From Rahnella aquatilis CIP 78.65 = ATCC 33071 (GTDB lineage: Bacteria > Pseudomonadota > Gammaproteobacteria > Enterobacterales > Enterobacteriaceae): DNA of 64,000 nt. Location: assembly GCF_000241955.1 (NCBI RefSeq), contig NC_016818.1, forward strand, positions 1,984,001-2,048,000, written 5' to 3'. Under the pieces are notes generated by a model. The model was not told the origin of the DNA. It saw nothing but the letters and a program-made list of their open reading frames with translations, and ran no database searches. The translations under genes and the position numbers were made by a program. Positions 44,548 to 56,236 of the stretch are shown here, in pieces (the first letter of the stretch is position 1; the number at the start of each line of letters is the position of its first letter).

Positions 44548-46561
44548 GTGTCTGTTCCTGGTCCGGTTTCTTATCTCTCTCTTTTAACGCACAGTGCAGA
44601 TCCACAATATGTTCAATGAGCGCGTGCGGGGGTTCAGGTGAATCCGGAGAGTCAATGGCGAGGATGATGTCAATACGTTGCTGCAATTCCCGGGGCTGCG
44701 CGCCACGGGCCAGCAGATTCAGAAGGTTATTGACCTGTGTTGCTGTTTCTCCCCTGAGCTGATTCAGGGAGCGTCTTAAATACGTCACTGCAAGGCCCGT
44801 GTTCAGATAATTGAGCAAACTGTTAAGCACGGCGTCCGCTGCCTGATTACTGCGCTGGAGCCGGGGCAGGATCAATGCGGTCCGGTCTATCATCAGGTTC
44901 ATCCAGGTCACATCATGGGTGGATGAGAGGCCCTTTGCACGATATCTGATATCACGCCGACACCGGTGCAGCAGACGACGGATAGCAGAATCTGCCTGGA
45001 CGGTCTGTAACAAACTCATACTGACCACGGCATAGCCGGTTGCGGCAAATAATGCGATCGCCGTGTTGATCGCAGAGGCAAAATCACCACTGTAGCGCGC
45101 CCCCAGTTCCGACATAATGGGGAGCGTTAAGGTGATGCCCATCGCCATAAACGTGGTGGGCGGTCTGGCCTGCAGCGATCCGGCCAGCAGATATGCAGGC
45201 GCAAGTACCGCCACCAATACAGAAAACTCGGTTACCTGAGGGAGAAGGATGAAGCTATAAAGCAGGCTGATAACGACCCCGTAGACTGAGCCCGCAATAT
45301 ATTTAACGATATGAGGAACCGGGGTGTCGAAACTGCCAAATAATGTGCAGCAGACGCCAAGAATTGATACTGCCGTGGCGCCATCAGGCCAGGCGGAATA
45401 AATCCATAGCAGGCAGCCACTGAAGATGATGGCAAACGCCCCCAGCGCAGCACGCGCAGCCGTAAAGTGATCCCGGTGATAAACATAACCTTTTACCTCC
45501 CTGGCGATATCAGGCACATGCTCAGGTTTCGCGAAAAGGATGGCATGAGAAAGCTGTTCGCATTGCTGCAAAAGCAGGATTGTCTCTTGCAGTCGTTTGA
45601 CAAAATTAACCTGCAACGCCTCTTTAAAATTTAATTCGTCAGCGCGTAACTGTTGTTGCAACGCCACACAGCGTAGCCGCAGCGTTTCGGCACCGGACTT
45701 ACGCGCGGATGAATCCTCACAGGCGAGCCAGTCCGTGGCCTCACGGACCAGCATCGCAAGGCTTTCCGGTAAGTTTTTTAATTCATGCAGGTAATCCTGT
45801 AACTGATTACTCAGTACCAAAAGCCGTGACAATCTGTCATGGATTAACTGACGCGCTTTACGCGATGATTTTGATATCGCGAAGTCATACGGCAGATGGT
45901 GGCCAAACCCCTCAAGAGACTGTAACGCCAGCGCAAGTTGAAGTTGCTTTTCTTTCCCGCCGGACGCGCTTTTTAACGTGTCAGTCACCATCCTGCGGGC
46001 ATCACGTTGCGTTGCCGAGAGCTTGCTGTTGAAGAGACCCGTAATACGCCTGGGTATGACATACCGGTGGATAAAGCTGGCGCACAGGATGCCGATCGTG
46101 ATCTCCTGCACCCGGGTGATGGCAATATCAAAAATGGTGCCCGGCTCGAATACGGCAGGAAAGCCGATAAGACTCGCCGTGTAGCCCGCCAGTACAAAGG
46201 CATAAGCGCGGGGGGTACGATCAAGCTGCGAAAAATAAAGGCAAAGTGTTATCCAGCCGGTGAGTACCAGACTGCAAATGATCGGGGTGTTAACAAAACC
46301 CGGCACAATCACCACCGTCATCGCCGCACCGGTTATCGTTCCCATCAGGCGATAAACGCTTCGGCTCAGTGAGGCACCGACGGACGTTTGCGAAACGATA
46401 TAGACGGTAATAATGGACCAGGAAGGCCTGTCCAGACCGATAGCTAACGCGATGTAATACGCCAGCATAGCCGCGGTAAAGGTCTTGGCCGAATATAACA
46501 ACGCGTTCGCATCATTAAGAAGAAAGGAGGAGGGGAACGCCCTGCGTAAAGAGTTAAACAT
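44537..46561 (-). CDS. FUSC-family inner-membrane efflux protein (AaeB/YdhK-like)
   Basis: From ATG 46561 the product is 674 aa; a TTG seven codons upstream is less likely. Two blocks of about six membrane segments (about 20-170 and 370-520) are each followed by a cytoplasmic helical region, the FUSC/AaeB layout. The motif DRPSWSIITVYIVSQTSVGA lies in the first block. It is first in a three-gene operon in the order FUSC-DUF1656-HlyD, which differs from the E. coli aaeXAB and ydhIJK order. A divergent AraC gene lies 125 bp away and is a likely regulator. Confidence 0.9.
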   Translation of the reverse strand: MFNSLRRAFPSSFLLNDANALLYSAKTFTAAMLAYYIALAIGLDRPSWSIITVYIVSQTSVGASLSRSVYRLMGTITGAAMTVVIVPGFVNTPIICSLVLTGWITLCLYFSQLDRTPRAYAFVLAGYTASLIGFPAVFEPGTIFDIAITRVQEITIGILCASFIHRYVIPRRITGLFNSKLSATQRDARRMVTDTLKSASGGKEKQLQLALALQSLEGFGHHLPYDFAISKSSRKARQLIHDRLSRLLVLSNQLQDYLHELKNLPESLAMLVREATDWLACEDSSARKSGAETLRLRCVALQQQLRADELNFKEALQVNFVKRLQETILLLQQCEQLSHAILFAKPEHVPDIAREVKGYVYHRDHFTAARAALGAFAIIFSGCLLWIYSAWPDGATAVSILGVCCTLFGSFDTPVPHIVKYIAGSVYGVVISLLYSFILLPQVTEFSVLVAVLAPAYLLAGSLQARPPTTFMAMGITLTLPIMSELGARYSGDFASAINTAIALFAATGYAVVSMSLLQTVQADSAIRRLLHRCRRDIRYRAKGLSSTHDVTWMNLMIDRTALILPRLQRSNQAADAVLNSLLNYLNTGLAVTYLRRSLNQLRGETATQVNNLLNLLARGAQPRELQQRIDIILAIDSPDSPEPPHALIEHIVDLHCALKERDKKPDQEQTHDD

Positions 46562-46686
46562 GAGAGTAATGGCCCCTGGCAAGCGGTGGTGGCAAACAGT
46601 TCATTTGCGCATACCGGCAATTATTGCCAGATTACTCAGATGTGAAAATACTCTATACTGCCAAAAAATACCTAAATCATGCCAAT

Positions 46687-47472
46687 ATGACGCCTTCCCG
46701 CGACGCTATTTCGCTTTTCGATCCTGACTCTACAGCCAGTGCGGCCGTGGCACGTCATCTTGATTTCACCGAGTACGAAGCGGAAGTCCCGGTGCACACG
46801 CACCGCAAAGGACAGTTAATTCTTGCCCTTTATGGTGCGGTTACGTGTCGGGCTGAAAATGATATCTGGATAGTGCCGCCCCACTGCGGCGTGTGGATCC
46901 CCGGTGGTATTCCCCATAGCGCGAGAGCCACCTGGAATGCGCATCTCAGCTACTTATTTATTGAGCCGGGCGCGGCCGCACTGCCGGAACAATGCTGCAC
47001 ATTTGCTATTTCTCCGCTGATTCGCGAACTGATTAGCCGTCTGGTCAGGGAAGATACGCATTACCTGCCGGACAGCCATGCCGCAAGGCTGGCCCGGGTG
47101 ACGCTTGATGAGCTGGTGAATATGCCACAGCAGAATTTTAATTTGCCGGTTTCTGCCCATCCCAAAATACAGAGGATGGCCGACGCGCTGGTCAGTCATC
47201 CGCATGACCGCAGCACACTGAATGCGTGGGCAAAACGGCTGGCATTAAGTGAACGGTCCCTTGCCCGACTGATGGTGCGTGAAACCGGTCTGTCATTCGG
47301 ACGCTGGCGTCAGCAACTCCATTTAATTATTGCATTACGGAGGCTTGCCAGCGGAGAGTCCGTGCAAAATGTGGCCAGTGAATTGGGCTATGAGTCAGTC
47401 AATGCGTTTATCACCATGTTTAAGAAGTCTGTCGGCTGCACGCCTGCGCTCTATTTTAGTGAAAGAAAATAA
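46687..47472 (+). CDS. AraC-family transcriptional regulator
   Basis: From ATG 46687 the product is 261 aa; a TTG start at 46624 is possible but has no ribosome site or family support. The N-terminal cupin includes HTHRKGQLILALYGAVTC and PPHCGVWIPGGIPHSARA, the layout of NimR/YeaM-type regulators. The C-terminal double helix-turn-helix includes WAKRLALSERSLARLMVRET and VASELGYESVNAFITMFKKS. It is divergent from the FUSC operon and probably controls it. Confidence 0.88.
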   Translation: MTPSRDAISLFDPDSTASAAVARHLDFTEYEAEVPVHTHRKGQLILALYGAVTCRAENDIWIVPPHCGVWIPGGIPHSARATWNAHLSYLFIEPGAAALPEQCCTFAISPLIRELISRLVREDTHYLPDSHAARLARVTLDELVNMPQQNFNLPVSAHPKIQRMADALVSHPHDRSTLNAWAKRLALSERSLARLMVRETGLSFGRWRQQLHLIIALRRLASGESVQNVASELGYESVNAFITMFKKSVGCTPALYFSERK

Positions 47473-47699
47473 CCCTGATAGTTTCCCCGCATGCTGAAGT
47501 TTAATGCGCTCCGGCTGGTGATTGATGGGATACCAAAATCTGCCAGCCTCGCAGTGGTTAATCAAATAAACTGAATCTTTATGTTAAACAAATGATATTT
47601 ATTCTCATCCTGAGTCGCGTAAAGTAAACCCATCACAACGCCTTGTCCCGCATGAGAGAGACAGCGCACAGGTTCACGGATTATGAGGATGAAGACGCG
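47473..47699. other. Spacer between the AraC gene and the luciferase-like gene
   Basis: No gene is seen in these 227 bp. They must hold the promoter of the luciferase-like gene; AT-rich sequence at 47572-47610 is the likely region. A candidate ribosome site GAGGAT lies at 47685-47690. Confidence 0.3.
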
Positions 47700-48725
47700 A
47701 TGAAAAAGATTGGATTTTTATCATTTGGACACTGGACACCGTCACCCCAGTCGGGCACGCGCTCGGCGGCTGATGCCTTATTGCAATCTATCGATCTGGC
47801 GGTCGCCGCCGAAGAACTGGGCGCCGATGGTGCGTATTTCCGGGTGCATCACTTTGCGCGCCAGCTGGCATCGCCTTTTCCGTTGCTGGCCGCCATCGGC
47901 GCGAAAACCCGCAAGATTGAGATCGGTACCGGCGTTATCGATATGCGTTATGAAAATCCGCTGTATATGGCGGAAAGCGCCAGTGCGGCGGATCTGATTT
48001 CCGGGGGGCGTTTACAACTGGGTATCAGCCGTGGCTCTCCGGAGCAGGTCATCGACGGCTGGCGCTATTTTGGTTATCAGCCGGAAGAAGGCGAAACGGA
48101 AGCCGATATGGCGCGCCGTCATACAGAAAAACTGCTTGATGTCCTGCGTGGCGAAGGTTTTGCGAAACCGAATCCGCAACCGATGTTTGCGAATCCGCCG
48201 GGTTTGTTACGCCCTGAGCCGTATTCAGAAGGGCTGCGTGAACGTATCTGGTGGGGCGCAGGGTCGAATGCCACCGCAGCCTGGGCGGCGAAACTGGGCA
48301 TGAACCTGCAAAGTTCCACGCTGAAAGATGATGAAACCGGTGAGGCGTTCCATATTCAACAGGCGCAGCAAATTCGCGCATACCGCAAGGCATGGGCGGA
48401 GGCGGGGCATGAGCGCGCACCGCGTGTCTCCGTCAGCCGCAGTATTTTTGCCCTGATGGATGACCGCGACCGCGCGTATTTTGGTGGCAGCGGCGATGAC
48501 GGCGACAAAGTCGGGTTCCTCGATGAGAAAACCCGCGCTATTTTTGGCCGCAGCTATGCAGCGACACCGGACCGGCTGATCACACTGCTGAAACAGGATG
48601 AAGCGATCGCTGAAGCCGATACGTTATTGCTGACCGTCCCGAATCAGCTCGGCGTCGATTACAACGTGCACGTGATTGAGTCAATCCTCAAATATGTCGC
48701 CCCTGAAATGGGCTGGCGTGAGTAA
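47700..48725 (+). CDS. Luciferase-like (LLM class) flavin-dependent oxidoreductase
   Basis: The protein starts at ATG 47700 (MKKIGFLSFGHW), giving 341 aa, the typical size; the longer frame from 47643 adds 19 unlikely residues. The TIM-barrel luciferase-family features are present: AVAAEELGADGAYFRVHHFA, KTRKIEIGTGVIDMRYENPL and SGGRLQLGISRGSPEQV. It is a single-gene unit with a strong terminator. It is distinct from the two flavin monooxygenases at 27.8-30.1 kb and its substrate is unknown. Confidence 0.87.
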   Translation: MKKIGFLSFGHWTPSPQSGTRSAADALLQSIDLAVAAEELGADGAYFRVHHFARQLASPFPLLAAIGAKTRKIEIGTGVIDMRYENPLYMAESASAADLISGGRLQLGISRGSPEQVIDGWRYFGYQPEEGETEADMARRHTEKLLDVLRGEGFAKPNPQPMFANPPGLLRPEPYSEGLRERIWWGAGSNATAAWAAKLGMNLQSSTLKDDETGEAFHIQQAQQIRAYRKAWAEAGHERAPRVSVSRSIFALMDDRDRAYFGGSGDDGDKVGFLDEKTRAIFGRSYAATPDRLITLLKQDEAIAEADTLLLTVPNQLGVDYNVHVIESILKYVAPEMGWRE

Positions 48726-48753
48726 CTGCTGAAGAAAGTTTTAGAAACCCCAG

Positions 48754-48785
48754 GCCCGCCGGCGGAAAACCGGCGGGCTTTTTGC
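48754..48785 (+). terminator. Terminator after the luciferase-like gene
   Basis: GCCCGCCGG and CCGGCGGGC pair around a 7-base loop, followed by TTTTTGC. A strong rho-independent terminator. Confidence 0.92.
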
Positions 48786-48900
48786 ATTTTGAGACACTGG
48801 CGGAGAAGTCTCTGTGATTAAGTGGCTACGCTGTAATCAGGAATGGAGTATTTTTGTTGTGAAAATGCGCAGAAATAGCGCCAAATTCCGAAGGGAAGGT

Positions 48901-48915
48901 CTATCAAATACATAG
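48901..48915 (+). promoter_or_regulatory. Possible OxyR half-operator upstream of katG
   Basis: CTAT-N7-ATAG matches the central part of the OxyR consensus ATAG-N7-CTAT-N7-ATAG-N7-CTAT. The outer elements are not recognisable. It lies 72-86 bp before the katG start, which fits peroxide induction. Confidence 0.35.
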
Positions 48916-48920
48916 GGTGA

Positions 48921-51197
<2,277 letters not shown>

Positions 51198-51219
51198 TTT
51201 GAACGGATAGTTTGAAAGC

Positions 51220-51257
51220 AAAAAGCCCGCTTAAATTTTCTTAAGCGGGCTTTTTTT
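51220..51257. terminator. Bidirectional terminator between katG and the FAD oxidase gene
   Basis: AAAAAGCCCGCTTAA and TTAAGCGGGCTTTTTTT pair around a 6-base loop. It serves katG on the plus strand and the eight-gene catabolic unit on the minus strand. Confidence 0.95.
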
Positions 51258-52657
51258 CAGTCACGCAATAGCAGGGGATTGTTATCTAATACCAGTGAGT
51301 CGCGTACCTCCCAGCCCCGGAGCTTGCCGGGATTAAGTAACCCGCCGGGGTCAAGACACTTTTTAACGGAAACGACGTCAGGTTTAATTTCTCCCTGTTT
51401 GCCATCTTCAATGTGATAAACGTGAGGATTATTTATTTTCACGCCATTATCACGGAAGATGTTCATTATTTCATTCAGCCTTTCTTCGGTAGAATAACGA
51501 ACCAGTTGTAAGCCGCTGGCGGTGATATTGCCGTCATTGTCACGCAGGAATTCAATATGCGAAATAACCTCGTCACCCAACAGCGCCGCCATATCGATAA
51601 TCTGCTGACGATAATTCGCATGATTAAACGCCGTCTGTAAATAGGTCAGGGAGCTGTCGATTTTCAGTGCGTGCAGCGTGGTATGGTTCCAGCAATATTC
51701 CATCAGTGACGCATTGGCCTCACGCGCCACATCGGCAGACTGCCGTACCGCGCTGTGTCCACGGTATTTTTCCAGCAGACCGGCACAAAACCCTTCGCTT
51801 TCCTGCGCAATCACGCTAATCACCGCATGCTGACTGGCCTGATAATGCCCGTTCAGATGACTGAAATAAGACGGGATCGGCGCGGCAAACAGCGCAAGCT
51901 GGCGCTTGACCAGCCCCGGCGAACGGGCAATTGCATTGGCATAATCGAGTGCGTCGGTGAAGTCATCGAACACGTCCAGCCGTTCAGTCCACGAGTGAAC
52001 CGGTGCCAGCGCCAGTTCAACCTCCAGTACAATGCCGTTGCTGCCGTAAGCATGATGCAGCAGTAATGCCTGCGGCGCAGGAACGTGCAGAATGCGCGGC
52101 TCGGCTTCCATGGTCATGACCTTGACGCTGAGCACATTGCCCGGCGCGCCGAGCGGACCGTAGTTAATGGAGCCGATGCCGCCAAAGCCGCCGCCGTAAA
52201 GGCCGCCGAGGCTGGCGAGCCGGTAGGTTGACGGCATGCAGCGCAATTCCCAGCCTGCCGGACGGGTCAGGGTTTCAATCGCGGAAAGACGGATCCCCGC
52301 CTGGGCACGCACCACGCCGTTACCCAGTTCGCAGATCTGATCAAAGCCGGTCATGTCCACCAGAATTCCGCCTTCCAGCGGCACCAGCTGGCCGTAGTTA
52401 CCGGTCGCGCCGCCGCGCAAAATCAGCGGTAACTGATGCTTAACGCAGGCCTGCACCAGTAAACTCAGCTCTTCTTCGCTGCGCGGCCTGACCACGGCAT
52501 CGGCCTGTTTGTCTTCCAGTTGCCGCTTCAGCACCGGGCTGAACCAGTGAAAATCGCGCGAAAGGCGCTTGACCTTGGGCGACTGCAAAGTCCAGTCGAG
52601 ATCCGGGAGCGCCTGCTGAATCAGGGCAAGCGCCTGTTGACGTTGTTCGCTGTCCAT
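51257..52657 (-). CDS. FAD-binding oxidase (GlcD/VAO type)
   Basis: The 466-aa FAD-linked oxidase or dehydrogenase has a PCMH-type FAD domain with VRPRSEEELSLLVQACVKHQ, RGGATGNYGQLVPLEGGIL and YGGGFGGIGSINYGPLGAPG. A C-terminal cap ends with the SVKKCLDPGGLLNPGKL motif of the GlcD/D-lactate dehydrogenase family. There is no signal peptide. It is the last gene of the minus-strand unit, 27 bp after the permease. It could oxidise a hydroxy acid or amine released from the imported compound. The substrate is unknown. Confidence 0.83.
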   Translation of the reverse strand: MDSEQRQQALALIQQALPDLDWTLQSPKVKRLSRDFHWFSPVLKRQLEDKQADAVVRPRSEEELSLLVQACVKHQLPLILRGGATGNYGQLVPLEGGILVDMTGFDQICELGNGVVRAQAGIRLSAIETLTRPAGWELRCMPSTYRLASLGGLYGGGFGGIGSINYGPLGAPGNVLSVKVMTMEAEPRILHVPAPQALLLHHAYGSNGIVLEVELALAPVHSWTERLDVFDDFTDALDYANAIARSPGLVKRQLALFAAPIPSYFSHLNGHYQASQHAVISVIAQESEGFCAGLLEKYRGHSAVRQSADVAREANASLMEYCWNHTTLHALKIDSSLTYLQTAFNHANYRQQIIDMAALLGDEVISHIEFLRDNDGNITASGLQLVRYSTEERLNEIMNIFRDNGVKINNPHVYHIEDGKQGEIKPDVVSVKKCLDPGGLLNPGKLRGWEVRDSLVLDNNPLLLRD

Positions 52658-52684
52658 ATTCTTCCTGCCAAAAAATGTATGAGA

Positions 52685-53500
52685 TTAATGAGATTGCACG
52701 GCTTCGCTTTCATGCCAGGCGCTCAGGGCGCGCCTCGAAATCCACGACATCACCCCAAACAGCGCGATACCGGTGAGTGAAATGAGCAGCAGGGCGGCAA
52801 ACATCAGCGGGATGTCGAGCTGGTATCCCGCCTGCAATATCTGGTAGGCCAGACCGGTGTTATTGCCGCCGGTACCGGCAACAAATTCCGCGACCACCGC
52901 ACCAATCAGCGACAGGCCGCTGGAAATGCGCAGCGCACCGAAAAAATACGGCAGGGCAGAAGGAATGCGTAACCGGATCAGGATTTGCAGACGGCTGGCG
53001 CGGCTCAGCTGGAAATAACTTAGCAGGCCGGGCGAGACACTGCGCAGTCCCTGCGTGGTATTGGAAATGATCGGGAACACCGCCATCAGTGTCGAACACA
53101 CCACCAGCGACAGCGTGGTATCTTTGACCCAGATGATGATCAGCGGCGCGATGGCGACAATCGGCGTTACTTGTAAAAACACGATGTACGGGAACAACGC
53201 AGTTTCAACAAAGCGGTTTTGCACCAGCACGAAAGCCACCACCGAACCGATGACTATCGACAGTAAAAACGAGATCAGGGTGATTTTCAGCGTAAACAGC
53301 AGCGACATCGTCAGCGAGCCGAAGTTGGTCCACAGGCTTTCCAGCATCACTACCGGCGAAGGCACCAGAAACTGGGGGATTTTGAAATAACTCACCCAGC
53401 CCTGCCACAGCAAAATCACCACAATCGCGACCACTGCCGGATACAGCACCTTGCGAAAGGTCTGGTTATTGATCCACGGAGAGGATTTTTGAGTTTGCAT
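52685..53500 (-). CDS. ABC transporter permease (SsuC/TauC/ThiX type)
   Basis: The permease is 271 aa from ATG 53500; the open frame runs further upstream into the ATPase gene, but only MQTQKSSPWINN fits the family. About six membrane segments are visible. The ATPase-contact motif is the stretch around QLSRASRLQILIRLRIPSAL followed by PYFFGALR. It follows the ATPase gene by 4 bp and serves the NMT1/THI5-type binding proteins of this locus. Confidence 0.9.
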   Translation of the reverse strand: MQTQKSSPWINNQTFRKVLYPAVVAIVVILLWQGWVSYFKIPQFLVPSPVVMLESLWTNFGSLTMSLLFTLKITLISFLLSIVIGSVVAFVLVQNRFVETALFPYIVFLQVTPIVAIAPLIIIWVKDTTLSLVVCSTLMAVFPIISNTTQGLRSVSPGLLSYFQLSRASRLQILIRLRIPSALPYFFGALRISSGLSLIGAVVAEFVAGTGGNNTGLAYQILQAGYQLDIPLMFAALLLISLTGIALFGVMSWISRRALSAWHESEAVQSH

Positions 53501-53504
53501 AGCG

Positions 53505-54332
53505 TTACTCCATACCCGATTGGCTGGCTTGCAGCAGGCTGTCCTGCAACTGCTTCGCATAGCGTGAAAACGCCGGACTGACGCGAAAATCTTCGCTGCG
53601 CGGAAAGGGCTCGGTAATGGCGATATCTTCCACCACACGCCCCGGACGGGCTGCCATCATGATCACCCGCTGTGACAGAAATACCGCTTCATGAATCGAG
53701 TGCGTGACAAACACCACCGTCAGACCCTGTTCCCGCCACAGGCGCAGCAGGTCGCTGTCGAGCTTGTTACGGGTGATTTCGTCGAGCGCCCCAAAGGGTT
53801 CATCCATCAGCAGCAGTTTCGGACGCGTCACCAGTCCGCGGGCAATGGAGACGCGCATCTGCATGCCGCCCGACAACTCGCGTGGCAGGACTTTGGCAAA
53901 TTTACCCAGCCCCACCAGTTCCAGCGCCTCGCTGACGCGGGTATTGGCTTCGGCCCGCGGTACGCCCGCGAGATCCAGCGGCAAACGCACGTTGTTTTGC
54001 ACATTGCTCCACGGCATCAGCGTGGCTTCCTGAAACACGAAAGACAGCGGCACCTGCGTTTTTTCGCGACTGTCACGCCGCCACAGCACCAGTTTCCCGT
54101 CGCTGGGTTCCGTCAGCCCGGCGACCATTTTTAACAGCGTACTTTTGCCACAACCCGACGGGCCAAGCAGGGTGACGAATTCACCCTGATTAATGGTCAG
54201 ATTGACCGGCAAAAGGGCGCGTGTGCCGTTGCTGTAAATTTTCTCCGCCGACAGCACTTCGATGGCGGGTACGGGCGGAGGATTGGCTGAGCGGACATCG
54301 CTCATCACGGTCAGTTTAGGGGCTGAATTCAT
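53505..54332 (-). CDS. ABC transporter ATPase (SsuB/TauB/ThiZ type)
   Basis: The 275-aa ATPase has Walker A GPSGCGKST, signature LSGGMQMRVSIARGL, Walker B LLLMDEPFGALDE and switch His VTHSIHEA, the nitrate/sulfonate/taurine-type family. Its first codon overlaps the stop of the binding-protein gene (ATGA). An N-terminal extension of about 25 residues precedes the core. It powers import for one or both binding proteins in the locus. Confidence 0.93.
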   Translation of the reverse strand: MNSAPKLTVMSDVRSANPPPVPAIEVLSAEKIYSNGTRALLPVNLTINQGEFVTLLGPSGCGKSTLLKMVAGLTEPSDGKLVLWRRDSREKTQVPLSFVFQEATLMPWSNVQNNVRLPLDLAGVPRAEANTRVSEALELVGLGKFAKVLPRELSGGMQMRVSIARGLVTRPKLLLMDEPFGALDEITRNKLDSDLLRLWREQGLTVVFVTHSIHEAVFLSQRVIMMAARPGRVVEDIAITEPFPRSEDFRVSPAFSRYAKQLQDSLLQASQSGME

Positions 54333-55312
54333 GGCATAACCTTCGCGTCTTTGATCATGTCGAGGGTATAAGTCTGCTCAAACGGCACTTTATCCGCGTC
54401 GATCAGCTTGTTTTTCACCAGCATGTCCCAGGTTTTTTTCAGACGCGGTTCAGTGATGATGCCGATGCCGCTGGTTTGCGCGTCTCCGCCGGTCACCAGC
54501 GCATACTTCTTCATCTGCGCGATGCCGAAGGCTATCTGGTCGGCACCCATACGCGGGTTGGCCTGAGTGATAAGCTGGTTGCCTGCGGTCGGATCCTGCA
54601 AATAGTCTTTCCAGCCCTGCATGGAGGCTTTCACGAAGGCCGCCACCGCCGCCGGACGTTTTTTAACGGTGTCGGCCATGCAGATAATCGAGTTGCCGTA
54701 CGGCGGATAACCCCAGTCGCTGAGCATGTAGACGTAGAACGGCCTGCCGCCTTTTTCGATTGAGAAAGGCTCGGAGGTGACATAACCCTGCTGAACCAGA
54801 TTATTGTCGGCCAGGAACGGCTGCACGCTGAAGGTGTACGGGCGGATTTTGGCACCCGCCAGCCCCAGTTCACTCTTCGCCCACGGCCAGAACGAGGTAT
54901 ACGCCTCGGTGGCCAGCAGGAAGGTTTTGTCTTTCAGTTCCTGACCTTTCTCCACTTTGTCGTGGCTGATAAACACCGTCGGCGAATGCTGGAATACCGT
55001 CGCGACTGTCACCGCATGCACGCCAGCCTGCCAGGTTTCCAGCGCCTGACCGTTGTCGCCAAGCGTACAGTCAGCCTGTCCGGCAGCCATCAGTTGCATC
55101 ACGTTGACCTGCGGACCGCCCATTTTGATGCTGACATCCAGACCGGCGGTTTTGTACAGCCCTTTGGCCTGCGCCTGGTAAAAACCGCCGTGCTCCGCCT
55201 GTGCGTACCAGTTGGTCAGGAAGGTGAATTTCTCTTCCGCCATGCTGGTGGCGGAAACCCCGGCCAGCAGCAGGGCAAGCAAGGTGTAAGCCGGTGTACG
55301 TCGTATTTTCAT
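54329..55312 (-). CDS. NMT1/THI5-like ABC substrate-binding protein (first of two paralogues)
   Basis: From ATG 55312 the product is 327 aa with a signal peptide ending ATSMA-EE. The frame is open 213 bp further upstream into the creatininase-family gene, but that part is not plausible. Its segments LTNWYAQAEHGGFYQAQAKG and AGLDVSIKMGGPQVNVMQL match closely the second binding protein at 60362, so the two are paralogues. The NMT1/THI5 fold is typical for pyrimidine precursors, taurine or aromatic sulfonates. The ligand is unknown. Confidence 0.9.
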   Translation of the reverse strand: MKIRRTPAYTLLALLLAGVSATSMAEEKFTFLTNWYAQAEHGGFYQAQAKGLYKTAGLDVSIKMGGPQVNVMQLMAAGQADCTLGDNGQALETWQAGVHAVTVATVFQHSPTVFISHDKVEKGQELKDKTFLLATEAYTSFWPWAKSELGLAGAKIRPYTFSVQPFLADNNLVQQGYVTSEPFSIEKGGRPFYVYMLSDWGYPPYGNSIICMADTVKKRPAAVAAFVKASMQGWKDYLQDPTAGNQLITQANPRMGADQIAFGIAQMKKYALVTGGDAQTSGIGIITEPRLKKTWDMLVKNKLIDADKVPFEQTYTLDMIKDAKVMP

Positions 55313-55325
55313 CGTAAGAATTCCT

Positions 55326-56207
55326 TTATTTGGAGACCAAAGAAGACGAAGGAGGCGTGAAACTGGTTTGCACAAAACCGTTCCAGTGGTGTTTTCCCCA
55401 GGTCGGTTCGCTGCGGACTTTCCATTCCATGTGATGGATTTCGGTGATCGCCTGCGCCCAGCTTGCCGCCAGCGAATCGAGGATCGCATGACCCTGTTCA
55501 GCGGTGGCGCCGGTCGGGTCGCCAATCACGCCACTCGGACCAAAATCATAAGAAGCCCAGGCAGCGGCAGGACGGCCCGAGGAAAGTGTCGGACACGGGA
55601 ACTCCGGCGGATAATTGGCGACCGCATGTTCGATGTGGACACATTCCGGTGCCAGCGCCAGCATGACAGCGGTTTCGCTGTGACCGGCGTGCATCGCCAT
55701 TTTTTGCTCCTGTGCGCTCAGAAACTGGTTTTCCACGTTGGGTACGCGAAACACATCGTGAGGGATCATGATCATGTCGCCGTGACGCAGGCGCATTTCC
55801 CGCGAGGCCATTTGCAGCACCTGCGGTTGTCCGCCGTGACCGTTGATCATCAATAGTTTGCGGAATCCGGCGCGGTACAGGGATTCGGCAATTTCTAAAA
55901 TGGTCTGCAGCAGCGTGTCGCCGGTCAGGGTCAGCGTGCCGGGGAAATTCAGATGTTCGTCAGATTTGCCGTAGGTGATCGGAGGAATAGCGTAAGCCGG
56001 AATATCTTCCGGCAACCGCGCCAGGGCATGGCCCGCCACACCGGAGGAGATCACGCTGTCAACCGAACACGGCAGATGCGGCCCGTGCTGCTCAATCGCA
56101 CCGGTCGGCAGGACGATCACGGTGTTGGCTTTATCGGGCAGGGCAGCAATGGCTGTCCAGCTCAGAAAGGGGAGAAAACGCGCTGCGGGAATATAACCGT
56201 TAATCAT
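55326..56207 (-). CDS. Creatininase-family amidohydrolase
   Basis: The 293-aa metal-dependent amidase contains the family signatures LPTGAIEQHGPHLPCSVDSV, MINGHGGQPQVLQ and MHAGHSETAVMLALAPE, which supply the Glu, His, Asp and second Glu metal ligands. Relatives include creatininase, 3-dehydro-scyllo-inosose hydrolase and MftE. It could hydrolyse a cyclic amide. The gene lies 13 bp before the binding-protein gene and 29 bp after the Rid gene in the catabolic unit. Confidence 0.88.
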   Translation of the reverse strand: MINGYIPAARFLPFLSWTAIAALPDKANTVIVLPTGAIEQHGPHLPCSVDSVISSGVAGHALARLPEDIPAYAIPPITYGKSDEHLNFPGTLTLTGDTLLQTILEIAESLYRAGFRKLLMINGHGGQPQVLQMASREMRLRHGDMIMIPHDVFRVPNVENQFLSAQEQKMAMHAGHSETAVMLALAPECVHIEHAVANYPPEFPCPTLSSGRPAAAWASYDFGPSGVIGDPTGATAEQGHAILDSLAASWAQAITEIHHMEWKVRSEPTWGKHHWNGFVQTSFTPPSSSLVSK

Positions 56208-56236
56208 GCTGTACCTCAGGGTCGGACTTTATCGGG

